A stretch of 64,000 nucleotides of DNA from a candidate division KSB3 bacterium (lineage in GTDB: Bacteria; Moduliflexota; Moduliflexia; Moduliflexales; Moduliflexaceae), in contig PDSJ01000012.1 in assembly GCA_002748425.1 (NCBI GenBank), positions 1 to 64,000 on the forward strand. The letters are read 5' to 3'. The notes beneath the pieces are model-generated. The model worked only from the letters and a program-made list of their open reading frames with translations. It was not told the DNA's origin and did no database searches. The position numbers and the translations under genes are program-made. Positions within the stretch are counted from its first letter, which is position 1; each line of letters begins with the position of its first letter. This document shows positions 44,320 to 53,485 of the stretch, one piece after another.

Positions 44320-45552
44320 ATGAAAAAATTCATGACGACGATCGTGATGCTGGTGATATTGGGGGGTGGAATCCATGAGCGCGCCTGTTCACAAGGCTGC
44401 GAACAGGCTCAGGATTTGTATTCTGAAGGTATTGCTCTGAGCAGCGGTACAGAGCAGGAAGCGGATTTTTATCGGCAGGCGATCGAGCTGTGTCCACAAT
44501 ACGCAGAAGCCCATTATCGCTTGGGGAATCTTCTGCGTCAGTGGGGGCAATACCAGGAGGCGTTGCTTGAATATCGAATTGTCATCCAGCGGAATCCAGC
44601 TCATGCTGAGGCTTATAATGGGCTTGGTGATCTTTTCTACAGCCAGGGAGATTACGATCAGGCATTAAGGCATTATGAAAAAGCGCTTCTCATTCAGGCT
44701 GATTTTGTGCTGCCGCATCTGGGGCTGGGGCGGGTTTACGTGCAGCGTGAAAATTTTCAGGAGGCGATTCGTGAATTTCTTATTGTTGTGCATGCCGAAC
44801 CGAATCAGATCGAAGCCTTGTACGAGCTGGCGGAAGCGTATGAAAAGCAGAATGAACTGGACAATGCATTAAAGTATTATCGTAAGGTCAAACGTCTTGC
44901 ACCGAATCGAGATGATGTGAGCGCCCGACTGGGAATGCTGTATTGCAGGCAGAAGGATTTTGAGAGCGCTCTTCCGGAACTGCAATACGGCTTGAGCCTG
45001 AATCCTCACAATCTCAGTATTCAAAGAGAGCTGGGGAGAATGTATTACGAGCGGAAGCAGTATGACGAAGCCCTCGATCTCTTACTTAGAGTGTTGCGGC
45101 TCCGCCCAGACGATGCTGATGCCCTTGAATATGCTGGAAGGGTGTATTTCATCCGCCGGGAATATGATACTGCAATGAAACACTTTCGGAATGCTGTGAG
45201 CGCCGAACCGGAAAGGGCTGACGCCCATTATTATCTTGGTATGATTTACGCTGGAAAAGGATCGCAAGATGAGGCGTTTCAGGAATACCAGAACGTCCTC
45301 GATGTGGATCCCTCCCATCCAGAAGCACTCTTTCAGCAGTCACTCTTATATGCCGGGCGCAATAAGCTCGAGCAGGCTGTCGAACTCTGCCGGAAAGCTC
45401 TTGACCTGAAACCAGACCTGCCCGGAGGACACTATTCGCTGGGACGCATGTACATCATGCTTGGGAGACAAACCCTGGAAGGACTTGCCGAACCTCCTTT
45501 TGGGAAGGATGTTGCACAGGAAGTCAACGCCCTGAAAAGACTGGGATATTGA
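44320..45552 (+). CDS. Exported tetratricopeptide-repeat protein
   Basis: A 410-residue protein with an N-terminal signal segment (MKKFMTTIVMLVILGGGIHE) and about ten TPR units filling residues 45-390, for example AEAHYRLGNLLRQWGQYQEA, AEAYNGLGDLFYSQGDYDQA and ADAHYYLGMIYAGKGSQDEA. TPR arrays are protein-interaction scaffolds. Lying between the macroglobulin and the exopolysaccharide set, it may be a periplasmic assembly factor, but nothing in the sequence names a partner. Confidence 0.88.
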   Translation: MKKFMTTIVMLVILGGGIHERACSQGCEQAQDLYSEGIALSSGTEQEADFYRQAIELCPQYAEAHYRLGNLLRQWGQYQEALLEYRIVIQRNPAHAEAYNGLGDLFYSQGDYDQALRHYEKALLIQADFVLPHLGLGRVYVQRENFQEAIREFLIVVHAEPNQIEALYELAEAYEKQNELDNALKYYRKVKRLAPNRDDVSARLGMLYCRQKDFESALPELQYGLSLNPHNLSIQRELGRMYYERKQYDEALDLLLRVLRLRPDDADALEYAGRVYFIRREYDTAMKHFRNAVSAEPERADAHYYLGMIYAGKGSQDEAFQEYQNVLDVDPSHPEALFQQSLLYAGRNKLEQAVELCRKALDLKPDLPGGHYSLGRMYIMLGRQTLEGLAEPPFGKDVAQEVNALKRLGY

Positions 45553-45811
45553 AGTGATAAGACTGAGAGAATTACGATCTTTGATGACAAATCTTGTTGT
45601 ATTCACGGAAAAAAATTGACAGTCTTGTTAAAGAAGATTCAAACGTTTATGCGTTTATGACGTTTAGTTATTAAAGTATTTTGACTTTGAAAAAAAGAGA
45701 GTCTCGGGCAGATGAACGACTCAAAAGCTTAATTGTCACACATGGAGAACGCATTTCTTTCAACCTGCCGTTTGTCTTGTCTGTCTGTTGAGGGGATGTG
45801 AGAAGAAAGTT

Positions 45812-46393
45812 ATGTCAAAAATAAATGTCTGGAAGATACGGTGGTGCCTCTTATGTTGTCTGCTAATCGGGGGCTTGGTTTTTCAAGGGCGCATGGTGCT
45901 TGCTGAGGAAGATTATTTTAAGACACTTAACGTCGGTCGTTTTGAAGAGCCGATTGAGGTTCCGGATTTTCTGCTCCCACAGCTTGGTGGAGGAGAGCTT
46001 CGCTTAAGCGAGTATAAAGGGCATGTTGTTCTGTTGAATTTTTGGGCAACCTGGTGCCCGCATTGCGTTCATGAGCGTGAAGGCCTGCAACATTTGTATG
46101 AAGCCTACAAGGATGAAGGTCTGGTTATTATCGCAGTTTCAATCGATCGAGGCTCATCTGAGCACGTCAAAAAATTTCTTGAGAGTAAAGGGCTGACCTT
46201 TGTAAATGTCCAGGATAAGAATTCTGCGACCTTAGCGGAGTATGGCATCCGTGGTGTGCCTGCTACGATCATTATTGCTCCTTCTGGAATGGCACTTGGT
46301 GGAGTTCTCGGCCCTCGTGAATGGGGAAGCGATGAGGCTGGGCGACTGATCGAACACATTTTGGCAGACTATAAAGATACAGTGACGCCGTAG
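45812..46393 (+). CDS. TlpA/ResA-type thioredoxin-fold protein
   Basis: A 193-residue membrane-anchored or periplasmic redox protein. A hydrophobic N-terminal segment (about 8-30) is followed by a TlpA-like thioredoxin domain: FWATWCPHCVHEREGLQ with the active CxxC (WCPHC, about 85-89) and the cis-proline motif RGVPATIII. ATG 45812 (MSKINVWK) is chosen over an in-frame TTG at 45788. It could keep cysteines reduced in exported proteins; its position before the exopolysaccharide genes does not define its client. Confidence 0.9.
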   Translation: MSKINVWKIRWCLLCCLLIGGLVFQGRMVLAEEDYFKTLNVGRFEEPIEVPDFLLPQLGGGELRLSEYKGHVVLLNFWATWCPHCVHEREGLQHLYEAYKDEGLVIIAVSIDRGSSEHVKKFLESKGLTFVNVQDKNSATLAEYGIRGVPATIIIAPSGMALGGVLGPREWGSDEAGRLIEHILADYKDTVTP

Positions 46394-46715
46394 TTCGGTG
46401 ACCGGGATTCGGAAATTGCCTTCTTTTGTGCTCTTATTCTGTGTGCGGATGATTGTGGCAAGAGGGTTTTAGGGCTTTTGACGAAAAAGCAACCCGTTTC
46501 CGGAACGGGAAAGCAATTGCTGAGAATCTGTACTTTTTATCTTGACAAGGCGAAGAACTTGTGTTACCGGATAACGGCAATACTCTTTATAGACGTAAAT
46601 ACACGTGACGTTTTGTGAGCTAAAATTGACAGTCCTGAGAACGTTTGGTCCGGATGTCTCGTGAAAAATCGTTGTTCAGGTCACAAAAATTTTATTATAT
46701 AAGGGAGAGGATACA
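46394..46715. other. Intergenic region before the exopolysaccharide export genes
   Basis: 322 bases with two plus-strand TTGACA boxes (46543-46548 and 46627-46632) and a short stem CCCGTT/AACGGG at about 46493-46509. The second box lies in AAAATTGACAGTCCTG; a near copy (AAAATTGACAGTCTTG) precedes the TlpA-type gene at about 45613. No gene recognised. Confidence 0.4.
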
Positions 46716-48113
46716 ATGATAGCTCATCGACAGAAGGAATGTATCGTTTCATCAGGTGTTGCAGGACTACTTTTGGGAATTATCTGGATTTCGTCGTCAG
46801 CGTTTGCGGCAAATATTTCGGAATTTGTGAATATTCACCCATATGTGGAAGTGGGAGGGGGCTATGATGATAATATCTTCCAGATCCCTGACGATCGTGA
46901 TCCCGAAGATAACGCCGACCGTGAAGATTCGTATTTTGACGCGATTGCCGGCGTTAAAGTGGACCTGATGTATGAACGTCAACTGCTGGATGTGAATCTG
47001 GGAATGGATTATGCATTTACCTATAAGAAATACTCTGTGAATACCGATCTTGATGATAGCGATCATAAGCTGGATTTTGATTTATCCGTAGGTTCGAAGT
47101 ATCAGGAGGGGTTTTTTCGGGATCGTGCAAAGTTGAACGTGTCGAACGTACTTACGTACATTCCTATCGATCAGGAAGCGTCTTTGCTTCCCGGCAACCG
47201 AACGTGGCGAAATAATTTTGAGGCCGGGATCGGTTATAATTTGATTTCAAAGCCTCGTACAGCCTTTATTGTGGATTATACTTATGATCGGATCGACTAT
47301 GGTGACGATCCGATTACGGTGTGGACGACTTCCGACTACGACAGGACTTCAATGCTGACGGAAGATAGTCAGTCTCATCGTGGAAGCGCAAATTTCAAGC
47401 ATGCATTGAATTCAAAGTTAACATATGTTTTGACCTATGCATATCAGCTCACATTACGTGACGAAAATGAATTGGTCAGTTCCAATTTCTCGAGACATCA
47501 TGTCATCACCGGTGTTGAGACAAAGTTGACTTCACGCATGACGGCAAATCTCAAGGGAGGCTATTCGATGACATCGTATGAGGATGTTGGTCATCTTTCG
47601 CAAGACGATCAGGAGAGTTTTATCGCGGAAGCAAGCCTTACGGGAAATTTTGGGAAACGTCCGCTTATGACGGTCGGGTATAAGCGTTATTTCGTCGAGA
47701 ATGATTTTGGCGACACATTGCTGACGGATGATTTCTTCGGGCGTTTTGGCTTTAAGATTGCCCAGGGCTTGATGTTAAACCTCAGAGGCGATTATCTTGA
47801 TGAAGCCCGAGACCTCTACGGTGATGATACGAAACAGCTGCTTTTGAGCGCGGATACGGAGTATGAGCTGGTCAAAAATTTGAAGATGCTGCTGGCATAT
47901 AATTATCGGAAAAGAGATTTCTTTACATACGATTTCCTGGAGGCTGCTGATCGTGAAGAAACAAGCCATATCTTTTCCGGGGGGCTTGAGTATAAAATTA
48001 CTCAGTATGTGCTTCTGAAGGGAATGTATTATCATACTGAGAAAACGTCAAATCTGGGGGATAATGATTATGCAAGAAATCAGTTTGTTGCGAGCGGCCG
48101 GGTTATATTCTAA
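46716..48113 (+). CDS. Outer-membrane beta-barrel protein (exopolysaccharide locus)
   Basis: A 465-residue protein with a signal peptide (about 1-31, ending SSSAFA) and a mature part rich in alternating amphipathic strands with many Asp/Tyr residues (NIHPYVEVGGGYDDNIFQIP at its start). It ends with a phenylalanine after alternating residues (ASGRVIF), the outer-membrane insertion signal. It resembles barrel proteins encoded in PEP-CTERM-type exopolysaccharide loci and precedes the Wza-type gene by 45 bases, so it may form or assist the secretion pore. No catalytic motif. Confidence 0.82.
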   Translation: MIAHRQKECIVSSGVAGLLLGIIWISSSAFAANISEFVNIHPYVEVGGGYDDNIFQIPDDRDPEDNADREDSYFDAIAGVKVDLMYERQLLDVNLGMDYAFTYKKYSVNTDLDDSDHKLDFDLSVGSKYQEGFFRDRAKLNVSNVLTYIPIDQEASLLPGNRTWRNNFEAGIGYNLISKPRTAFIVDYTYDRIDYGDDPITVWTTSDYDRTSMLTEDSQSHRGSANFKHALNSKLTYVLTYAYQLTLRDENELVSSNFSRHHVITGVETKLTSRMTANLKGGYSMTSYEDVGHLSQDDQESFIAEASLTGNFGKRPLMTVGYKRYFVENDFGDTLLTDDFFGRFGFKIAQGLMLNLRGDYLDEARDLYGDDTKQLLLSADTEYELVKNLKMLLAYNYRKRDFFTYDFLEAADREETSHIFSGGLEYKITQYVLLKGMYYHTEKTSNLGDNDYARNQFVASGRVIF

Positions 48114-48158
48114 TTGAATCGTTAATGTATATTTCTCGAACAGAGGTAGGTGACGACG

Positions 48159-50306
48159 ATGAAAATTGCAAAGACGTGCTGTGTTATACTGTTTTTGATG
48201 TATGTTCTCTCTGGGTGCGGTAGTCCTTCAAGCGATAGCGAGCTGTCGGTACAGAGCATGTCAGTGGGAAAACAGGGACAAAGAACTTCCGTAGCGACGA
48301 TTACAGATATGAGTATACGGGAAAAACCCGGAAGAGTCACGCGGGTTCTTATCACACTTGATAAAAAAGCTCCTTATGCGACTTCAAGGGAGGGAGATCA
48401 ATTAATTGTCAGTGTCTTTAACGCTCGTCTGAACTCTTCGCTTAAACAACTCGAATTGCAAAATCCTGTTGTCAAGTCGGTTGTTTCCCAGCAGAAAGGT
48501 AACGATGTCAAGAACATCATTAAGCTGATAGGAACTGAAGTTGCCTACAGACCAGGTATTTTAAAGAATCCCTCCCGGATATATGTCGATATCTGGAAGC
48601 TTTCGCCAAATGCCGCTATGAAGACAAGTGGCGGCAAGTCAGGCGCGTCGATGAAAACGCTCGATGTTGGTGTTTTCTCTCCTGCTCCGGATGGGAAAGA
48701 CGTGACGATGGCGTCCGCAGCATCCTCTTCGGAAGATATGCCTGCCCAGTTGGAATGGTTTAGCGCCAAATTGTCCGAAGTGCTGCAAGAACGCGAAAAA
48801 GCGAAAGAAGAGTTGCTCCATCTGGAAGAAAAGCTGGCAGTGAAAGATTCGATGGCTCAAGTACTGGAACGTAAAATTAAAGAAGCGAACAATCGTATTG
48901 TTGAGCTTGAAGAAGATGTGATTGAGTCGAATTCAAAAGTCTCGCTTGCGGAACAGAGTGAATCGGCAGCACGTCGTGATTTGCAGCAGAAAAGTGTCGA
49001 TTTGAACCACCTCGCGGAACAAGTGAATTCTCTAAAGCGTGAATTGGATGCTCTCCTGAAGGAACGTGATAAGCTCTTGGCACGTAATGAGGAATATCAG
49101 ACAGGGATCAAAGCTCAACAGGAAGCCTCGGCAGTGGAGGTCGACAGATTGAAAGGGGAAATCGCCCGCTTGTCTAGTGTTGAAGGTCAGTTGAACGCTC
49201 GTGAAAAGGAACTTGTTCGTTTACGGAGAGCTGTTGGCGATGCAGCAAGATTGGTAATGCCAGCGGCTCCGGCTCCTGCGGCCGCGCCCATGCCTCGTCA
49301 GGTCTCTGTCCAGTCGCAGAAGACGATGCCCTCATCTGGAGCAACTCGGTCATCTGCGCCGACGATCGGACCAATATCGAACGATCGGGGAAAAACAGCT
49401 GCGGCTGTTGCAGACCCGCAGCGTGTTCTTGCAGAGCTTCTCAAAAATCAACCGATGCAGACTCCGACAAATCCTGATGACTACGTGCTTGGTCCTGGTG
49501 ACATGCTTGAAATTAAGGTGGTGAATGAAGAAAACCTTGATAAAGTCGTGACAGTTTCAATGGACGGATTTATTACCTATCCTCTGCTCGGAGATCTTCG
49601 GGTTGACGGTCTGACAACCGGTCAGTTAAGAGCGCAGGTTGCATCGCTGCTTGCGAGAGATTTTCTGGTGAATCCTGAGGTCTTGGTCAGCGTTGTAAAG
49701 CCCAGGAGTAAAAAGGTCTACATTATGGGCATGGTAAAGAAGCCCGGCTATCATGAGCTTCAGGGAGATGAACGGCTTTTAAGCACACTCCTGAGCGCCG
49801 GTGGGCCGAATTCTTTTGAGTCGGAAGCTCGCATTCTCAGGCTGCCGAAGCAGGATGTCGGAGAGGCGGCTTCGACGGATACACTCGCACCGGTTGTTGT
49901 TGATCTCAACAGACTCTTTGTTGACGGTGATCAAACACAAAATATTTATTTACAAGATGGTGATGTGTTGATGGTTGCCGCAAAAGGCGCTCAACACGAC
50001 GGAGGAAACGTTGCCGGGGGCGCTGTTCCTGCTATGGGACCTCGTCAATTTTATGTTGTTGGAAGCGTCGCGAAACCTGGAATTTACAATTTTAACGATG
50101 ATGACACTGTGCTGGATGCTATTTTGAGAGCCGGCGGCTTTACTGAGTTTGCCTCTATGAATGGTACAAAAGTTGTCAGGGAAGCGGACGGACGAACTGA
50201 AACGTTCCGTATCAAGATGAAAGATGTGATGGAAGATGGCGATATGGAAAAGAATATCGCCATCATGCCCGGCGACATGATTATTGTCCCGGAGAGTTTC
50301 TTCTAA
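48159..50306 (+). CDS. Polysaccharide export lipoprotein: AMIN - coiled coil - Wza/SLBB fusion
   Basis: A 715-residue outer-membrane lipoprotein with lipobox LSGC near residue 20. Order: an AMIN-like domain at about 45-145 (VTRVLITLDKKAPY, then SRIYVDI), a long coiled coil at about 195-365, a Pro/Ala-rich linker, then the Poly_export domain (DDYVLGPGDMLEIKVV, about 445-520) and two SLBB domains (KKVYIMGMVKKPGYHEL; RQFYVVGSVAKPGIYNF). Typical Wza proteins are about 360-380 residues and lack the first two parts. AMIN domains bind peptidoglycan or guide localisation, so this exporter may be cell-wall anchored. ATG 48159 is preferred to GTG 48150. Confidence 0.9.
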   Translation: MKIAKTCCVILFLMYVLSGCGSPSSDSELSVQSMSVGKQGQRTSVATITDMSIREKPGRVTRVLITLDKKAPYATSREGDQLIVSVFNARLNSSLKQLELQNPVVKSVVSQQKGNDVKNIIKLIGTEVAYRPGILKNPSRIYVDIWKLSPNAAMKTSGGKSGASMKTLDVGVFSPAPDGKDVTMASAASSSEDMPAQLEWFSAKLSEVLQEREKAKEELLHLEEKLAVKDSMAQVLERKIKEANNRIVELEEDVIESNSKVSLAEQSESAARRDLQQKSVDLNHLAEQVNSLKRELDALLKERDKLLARNEEYQTGIKAQQEASAVEVDRLKGEIARLSSVEGQLNAREKELVRLRRAVGDAARLVMPAAPAPAAAPMPRQVSVQSQKTMPSSGATRSSAPTIGPISNDRGKTAAAVADPQRVLAELLKNQPMQTPTNPDDYVLGPGDMLEIKVVNEENLDKVVTVSMDGFITYPLLGDLRVDGLTTGQLRAQVASLLARDFLVNPEVLVSVVKPRSKKVYIMGMVKKPGYHELQGDERLLSTLLSAGGPNSFESEARILRLPKQDVGEAASTDTLAPVVVDLNRLFVDGDQTQNIYLQDGDVLMVAAKGAQHDGGNVAGGAVPAMGPRQFYVVGSVAKPGIYNFNDDDTVLDAILRAGGFTEFASMNGTKVVREADGRTETFRIKMKDVMEDGDMEKNIAIMPGDMIIVPESFF

Positions 50307-50394
50307 AAGCTCGTTATACTGACATGAGGAAGTAGAGCTGGGATCGAATCGATTCTGCCTCTACTTTCTTCGTTTTTAGTGAGTGGATCATGCG

Positions 50395-51852
50395 ATGAAA
50401 CAAAAAGAAATGCACCTGATCGACTATTTTCTTGTTCTTCGGAGACGACGCTGGGTTCTTGTCTCAGCGTTTTTTCTCGTGGTGCTTACAGCATCAGTCG
50501 GAGCCTATCGAAAGCCTGAGCCTGTTTCGAAATTTCAAGCCACAGCCACGTTGGTCGTGAAACCAGACCGTCCGGCTCTTGTGAATATTCGAGGCTCTGA
50601 ACCGTTTTATCAGGAATATTTCAACGAAGGCGTTGATCAGCGGACACAATTGCATATTTTGAAAAGCCGGGCTATGCTGGAGCGTCTTGTGTCCGAATTG
50701 GATATTCCAAAATACGGCCTTAATCCCGGGGAAGATGAGCGTATTATCCAAAAAGTGAGTCGAGCCATACAAATCATCCCGGTATCGGGAACCTACCTTG
50801 TAAAAATCATTGCCACTGAAGCGACTCCGGAAAAGGCTGTTCAGCTTGCGAATACCATGTCGGAAGTGTATATCGAGTATAATATGCAGACGAAACTGAG
50901 CTCTGCGCGGAAAACATTGGTATGGCTGAACGAACAGATTGTTGATTTGCGCTCGAAAGTACAAGACTCTTACGAAGCCTTGTCGGACTTTCAGGAAACG
51001 AATAAAGTCATCTCGCTTGAAATGGCTCCAGAGGTGCAGGCCTCGAAACTTGCTGCATTGAATGCTGCTTACGCTCAGGCCAAAAAGACGCGTATCGCAG
51101 CTGAAGCCCGTTTGTCCGAATTACAAAAAATTCGCCGGCAGGGAGGGGGAATTGAAACAGACATGGCAATGTCCCTCGATGCGCCGGCCTTGGAAAAAAT
51201 CCGTGAAGAAATTACGGCAGCTAAAATAGAACGCGCAAGTCTGCTGCAATCATATAAGAAAAAGCACCCTAAAATTAAGCAGCTTGATGCGAAATTAGAC
51301 AGTTTGTATCAAAACCTGGCAAGGGGTGTGAATAATCTGTTTCAAAAACTGGAGACAGACGCGTCCATATTCCGTTCAGAAGAGCGACATGCGGCTGAGG
51401 CCCTGGCAGCGTTCAAACAGGAGGCGGTTGAAATTAATTCCAAACGCCTTGAATATTCTAAGCTGAAAAGTGAAGTAAGCTCTACGGAAGAATTGTATAA
51501 TATGCTGTTCCGCCAATTGAGAGAAACCAGCGTCACCGGCGAACTTGTTGAGGAGAGTACGATTCGCATTCTGGAGTCCGCGCGAAACGCAGATGATATT
51601 ACAGCCCCGCTTAATCGAGGGCAAATCATTGGAGTCGGTGCATTGATCGGCTTATTGCTTGGTGTTGGTCTGGCATTCTTGTTCGAATATTTTGATAAAA
51701 CAGTCAAGACGCCTGATGATATTGAAATGCATCTAGGCCTCCCCGTATTGGGAACTATTCCGAAAATCGATAAGAAGCAAGGCAAAATTCGTGGAAAATC
51801 CTCACCGTCGTTGCGGGCGAAAAAACATTATGCGCTGGAAGGAGGCAAATAG
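50395..51852 (+). CDS. Wzz/GumC-type chain-length determinant
   Basis: A 485-residue polysaccharide co-polymerase. An N-terminal helix (about 18-38) and a C-terminal helix (IIGVGALIGLLLGVGLAFLF, about 402-421) bracket a periplasmic coiled-coil region, with the Wzz motif PLNRGQ before the second helix and a GNVR-type region (YNMLFRQLRET). It has no fused kinase domain; the kinase is the next gene. Start may be GTG 50383 or ATG 50395. Confidence 0.93.
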   Translation: MKQKEMHLIDYFLVLRRRRWVLVSAFFLVVLTASVGAYRKPEPVSKFQATATLVVKPDRPALVNIRGSEPFYQEYFNEGVDQRTQLHILKSRAMLERLVSELDIPKYGLNPGEDERIIQKVSRAIQIIPVSGTYLVKIIATEATPEKAVQLANTMSEVYIEYNMQTKLSSARKTLVWLNEQIVDLRSKVQDSYEALSDFQETNKVISLEMAPEVQASKLAALNAAYAQAKKTRIAAEARLSELQKIRRQGGGIETDMAMSLDAPALEKIREEITAAKIERASLLQSYKKKHPKIKQLDAKLDSLYQNLARGVNNLFQKLETDASIFRSEERHAAEALAAFKQEAVEINSKRLEYSKLKSEVSSTEELYNMLFRQLRETSVTGELVEESTIRILESARNADDITAPLNRGQIIGVGALIGLLLGVGLAFLFEYFDKTVKTPDDIEMHLGLPVLGTIPKIDKKQGKIRGKSSPSLRAKKHYALEGGK

Positions 51853-51855
51853 GCT

Positions 51856-52575
51856 ATGGCGAAACGTCGAAGCCGCAGAAAACACCAGAATTTAGATCTG
51901 ATTTGGGAGGAGGGCGTCCATTCCATGGCGGCCGAATCTTATCGGACGCTTCGTACGAACATTGCGTTGTCCCAAGTGGATAAGCCTCTGCGTACGCTGC
52001 TCGTGACAAGCTGTATCCCCCGTGAAGGAAAATCGACGACTGCTGCGAACCTGGGAGTAACTTTTGCACTCGCTCAGCAGAAAGTCTTGATTATTGATGC
52101 CGATTTACGCCGTCCGATTTTGCATCGCTTGTTTGGTGTGCCGAATTCACAGGGCCTGACACATGCGTTGAGCGATGCCGTCGAATTCGGGCAGGTCTAC
52201 ACTCCCACCAGAATTGCCAATCTTTGGGTTGTCACCTGCGGAATTATTCCCCCCAACCCTTCAGAGTTACTGGGATCGCAGAAAATGCGCTTGTTTCTGG
52301 AACGAGCCCAAAAACAGTTTGATTTGGTGCTGCTTGATTCTCCTCCGATCAGTTCTCTGGCTGATGCCTCGGTTCTTGGTTCGCTTGTTGATGGAGTGCT
52401 TTTTGTCATCAAAGCAAACATGGCGAGCCGCGATATTATTGGAAGGGCAAAGGAACAGCTGGAAACGGTCGGAGCGAATATTATCGGAGTCGTCCTGAAC
52501 GATGTTGACATCAAAAGGGACGGCTACTATAAATATTACTATTATTATAACTACGAATATTACGGCGGTCAATAG
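51856..52575 (+). CDS. BY-kinase (CapB/CpsD-type tyrosine autokinase)
   Basis: A 239-residue cytoplasmic bacterial tyrosine kinase. Walker A is SCIPREGKSTTAANLG, Walker A' VLIIDADLRRP and Walker B LVLLDSPPI. The C-terminus is an exceptionally dense tyrosine tail, GYYKYYYYYNYEYYGGQ, the usual autophosphorylation cluster. It begins 3 bases after the Wzz gene and with it controls polymer length and export. The tail is encoded by TAC/TAT runs that could slip. Confidence 0.95.
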   Translation: MAKRRSRRKHQNLDLIWEEGVHSMAAESYRTLRTNIALSQVDKPLRTLLVTSCIPREGKSTTAANLGVTFALAQQKVLIIDADLRRPILHRLFGVPNSQGLTHALSDAVEFGQVYTPTRIANLWVVTCGIIPPNPSELLGSQKMRLFLERAQKQFDLVLLDSPPISSLADASVLGSLVDGVLFVIKANMASRDIIGRAKEQLETVGANIIGVVLNDVDIKRDGYYKYYYYYNYEYYGGQ

Positions 52576-52792
52576 GAAGCTGCCAAGAAGAGGCAGCAGC
52601 GTGAGGGGGCTCTGGACAACGTGGACGTCCAGTGAAATCGTTGTTGCCAAGTGGTGAGATGAAAAGCCTTGAAATTTGGAATGGGATGCAGGCTCACAGT
52701 CAGGCTTCTGTTGACGGACGCTTACATCTGTTTTTCCTTCTCCTGGCAACTGGAAGGGAAATTTTTGAAATCACGACAATATTACGAAGCGC

Positions 52793-53422
52793 ATGAAGAA
52801 TGACTTAGACATCGATCCGGATATCGAAATACAGTATCAGAACATGGAAGCCCGGTTCTCGTGGGAACAGATCTTCGGGAATACAGAACCAGTTGAAATC
52901 GAAATCGGGTTCGGAAAATGCGCTTTCTTGATCGCCATCGCCCGCGATCGCCCGACAGTAAACTTTGTGGGTATCGAAGTATCCAGGAAATATTACCGTA
53001 AAGGCCTCAACAAAATTCAGCGGGCAGAGATGCCGAATGTGAAGTTGCTGTATGGTGAGGCCTTTTATATTTTTAAACGATTTGTGCCTGATGAGTCGAT
53101 CACGAATCTTTATATCAACTGTCCGGATCCCTGGCCCAAAAAACGTCATGCGAAACGTCGTTTATTCAGTCCGTCGTTTATTGAAGAGGCTGCCCGGACA
53201 TTGATCCCTTGCGGCTGTATCGACATTGCGACCGATGTCGCGTTCTATATGAAAGACACGCTGGAAGTCTTCCAAGCCTGCGAGGCCTATCAAAAGGTGT
53301 ATGCCCTGACCCATGACGAGCTGAATGGGCAGCGCCGCTATTTTTCAGAATATGAGCAGCAATTCCTGCAATCAGGAAAAACCATGTATTATGCCAGGTT
53401 CAAAAAAGTGATGAGCGTGTGA
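52793..53422 (+). CDS. trmB: tRNA (guanine-N7-)-methyltransferase
   Basis: A 209-residue SAM-dependent enzyme forming m7G46 in tRNA. Motif I EIEIGFGKCAFLIAIA (about 35-50), GIEVSRKYYRKGLNKI, the NCPDPWPKKRH motif (about 105-115), then RRLFSPSFIEE. The preceding 217 bases hold only a short GCTGCC/GGCAGC stem (52579-52597) after the BY-kinase stop and a TTGACG near 52709. Confidence 0.95.
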   Translation: MKNDLDIDPDIEIQYQNMEARFSWEQIFGNTEPVEIEIGFGKCAFLIAIARDRPTVNFVGIEVSRKYYRKGLNKIQRAEMPNVKLLYGEAFYIFKRFVPDESITNLYINCPDPWPKKRHAKRRLFSPSFIEEAARTLIPCGCIDIATDVAFYMKDTLEVFQACEAYQKVYALTHDELNGQRRYFSEYEQQFLQSGKTMYYARFKKVMSV

Positions 53423-53434
53423 AGTGGAAACGGC

Positions 53435-53458
53435 GTTAACGTCTTTGACTGTTAACGT
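53435..53458 (+). promoter_or_regulatory. Direct repeat GTTAACGT flanking a TTGACT box upstream of dnaG
   Basis: GTTAACGT occurs at 53435-53442 and 53451-53458, 16 bases apart, with TTGACT (53445-53450) between. It lies about 30 bases before dnaG and could be an operator at the macromolecular synthesis operon promoter. The -10 is not obvious. Confidence 0.35.
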
Positions 53459-53485
53459 GATCTCACATGAGCTCTCTTCCGTCCT

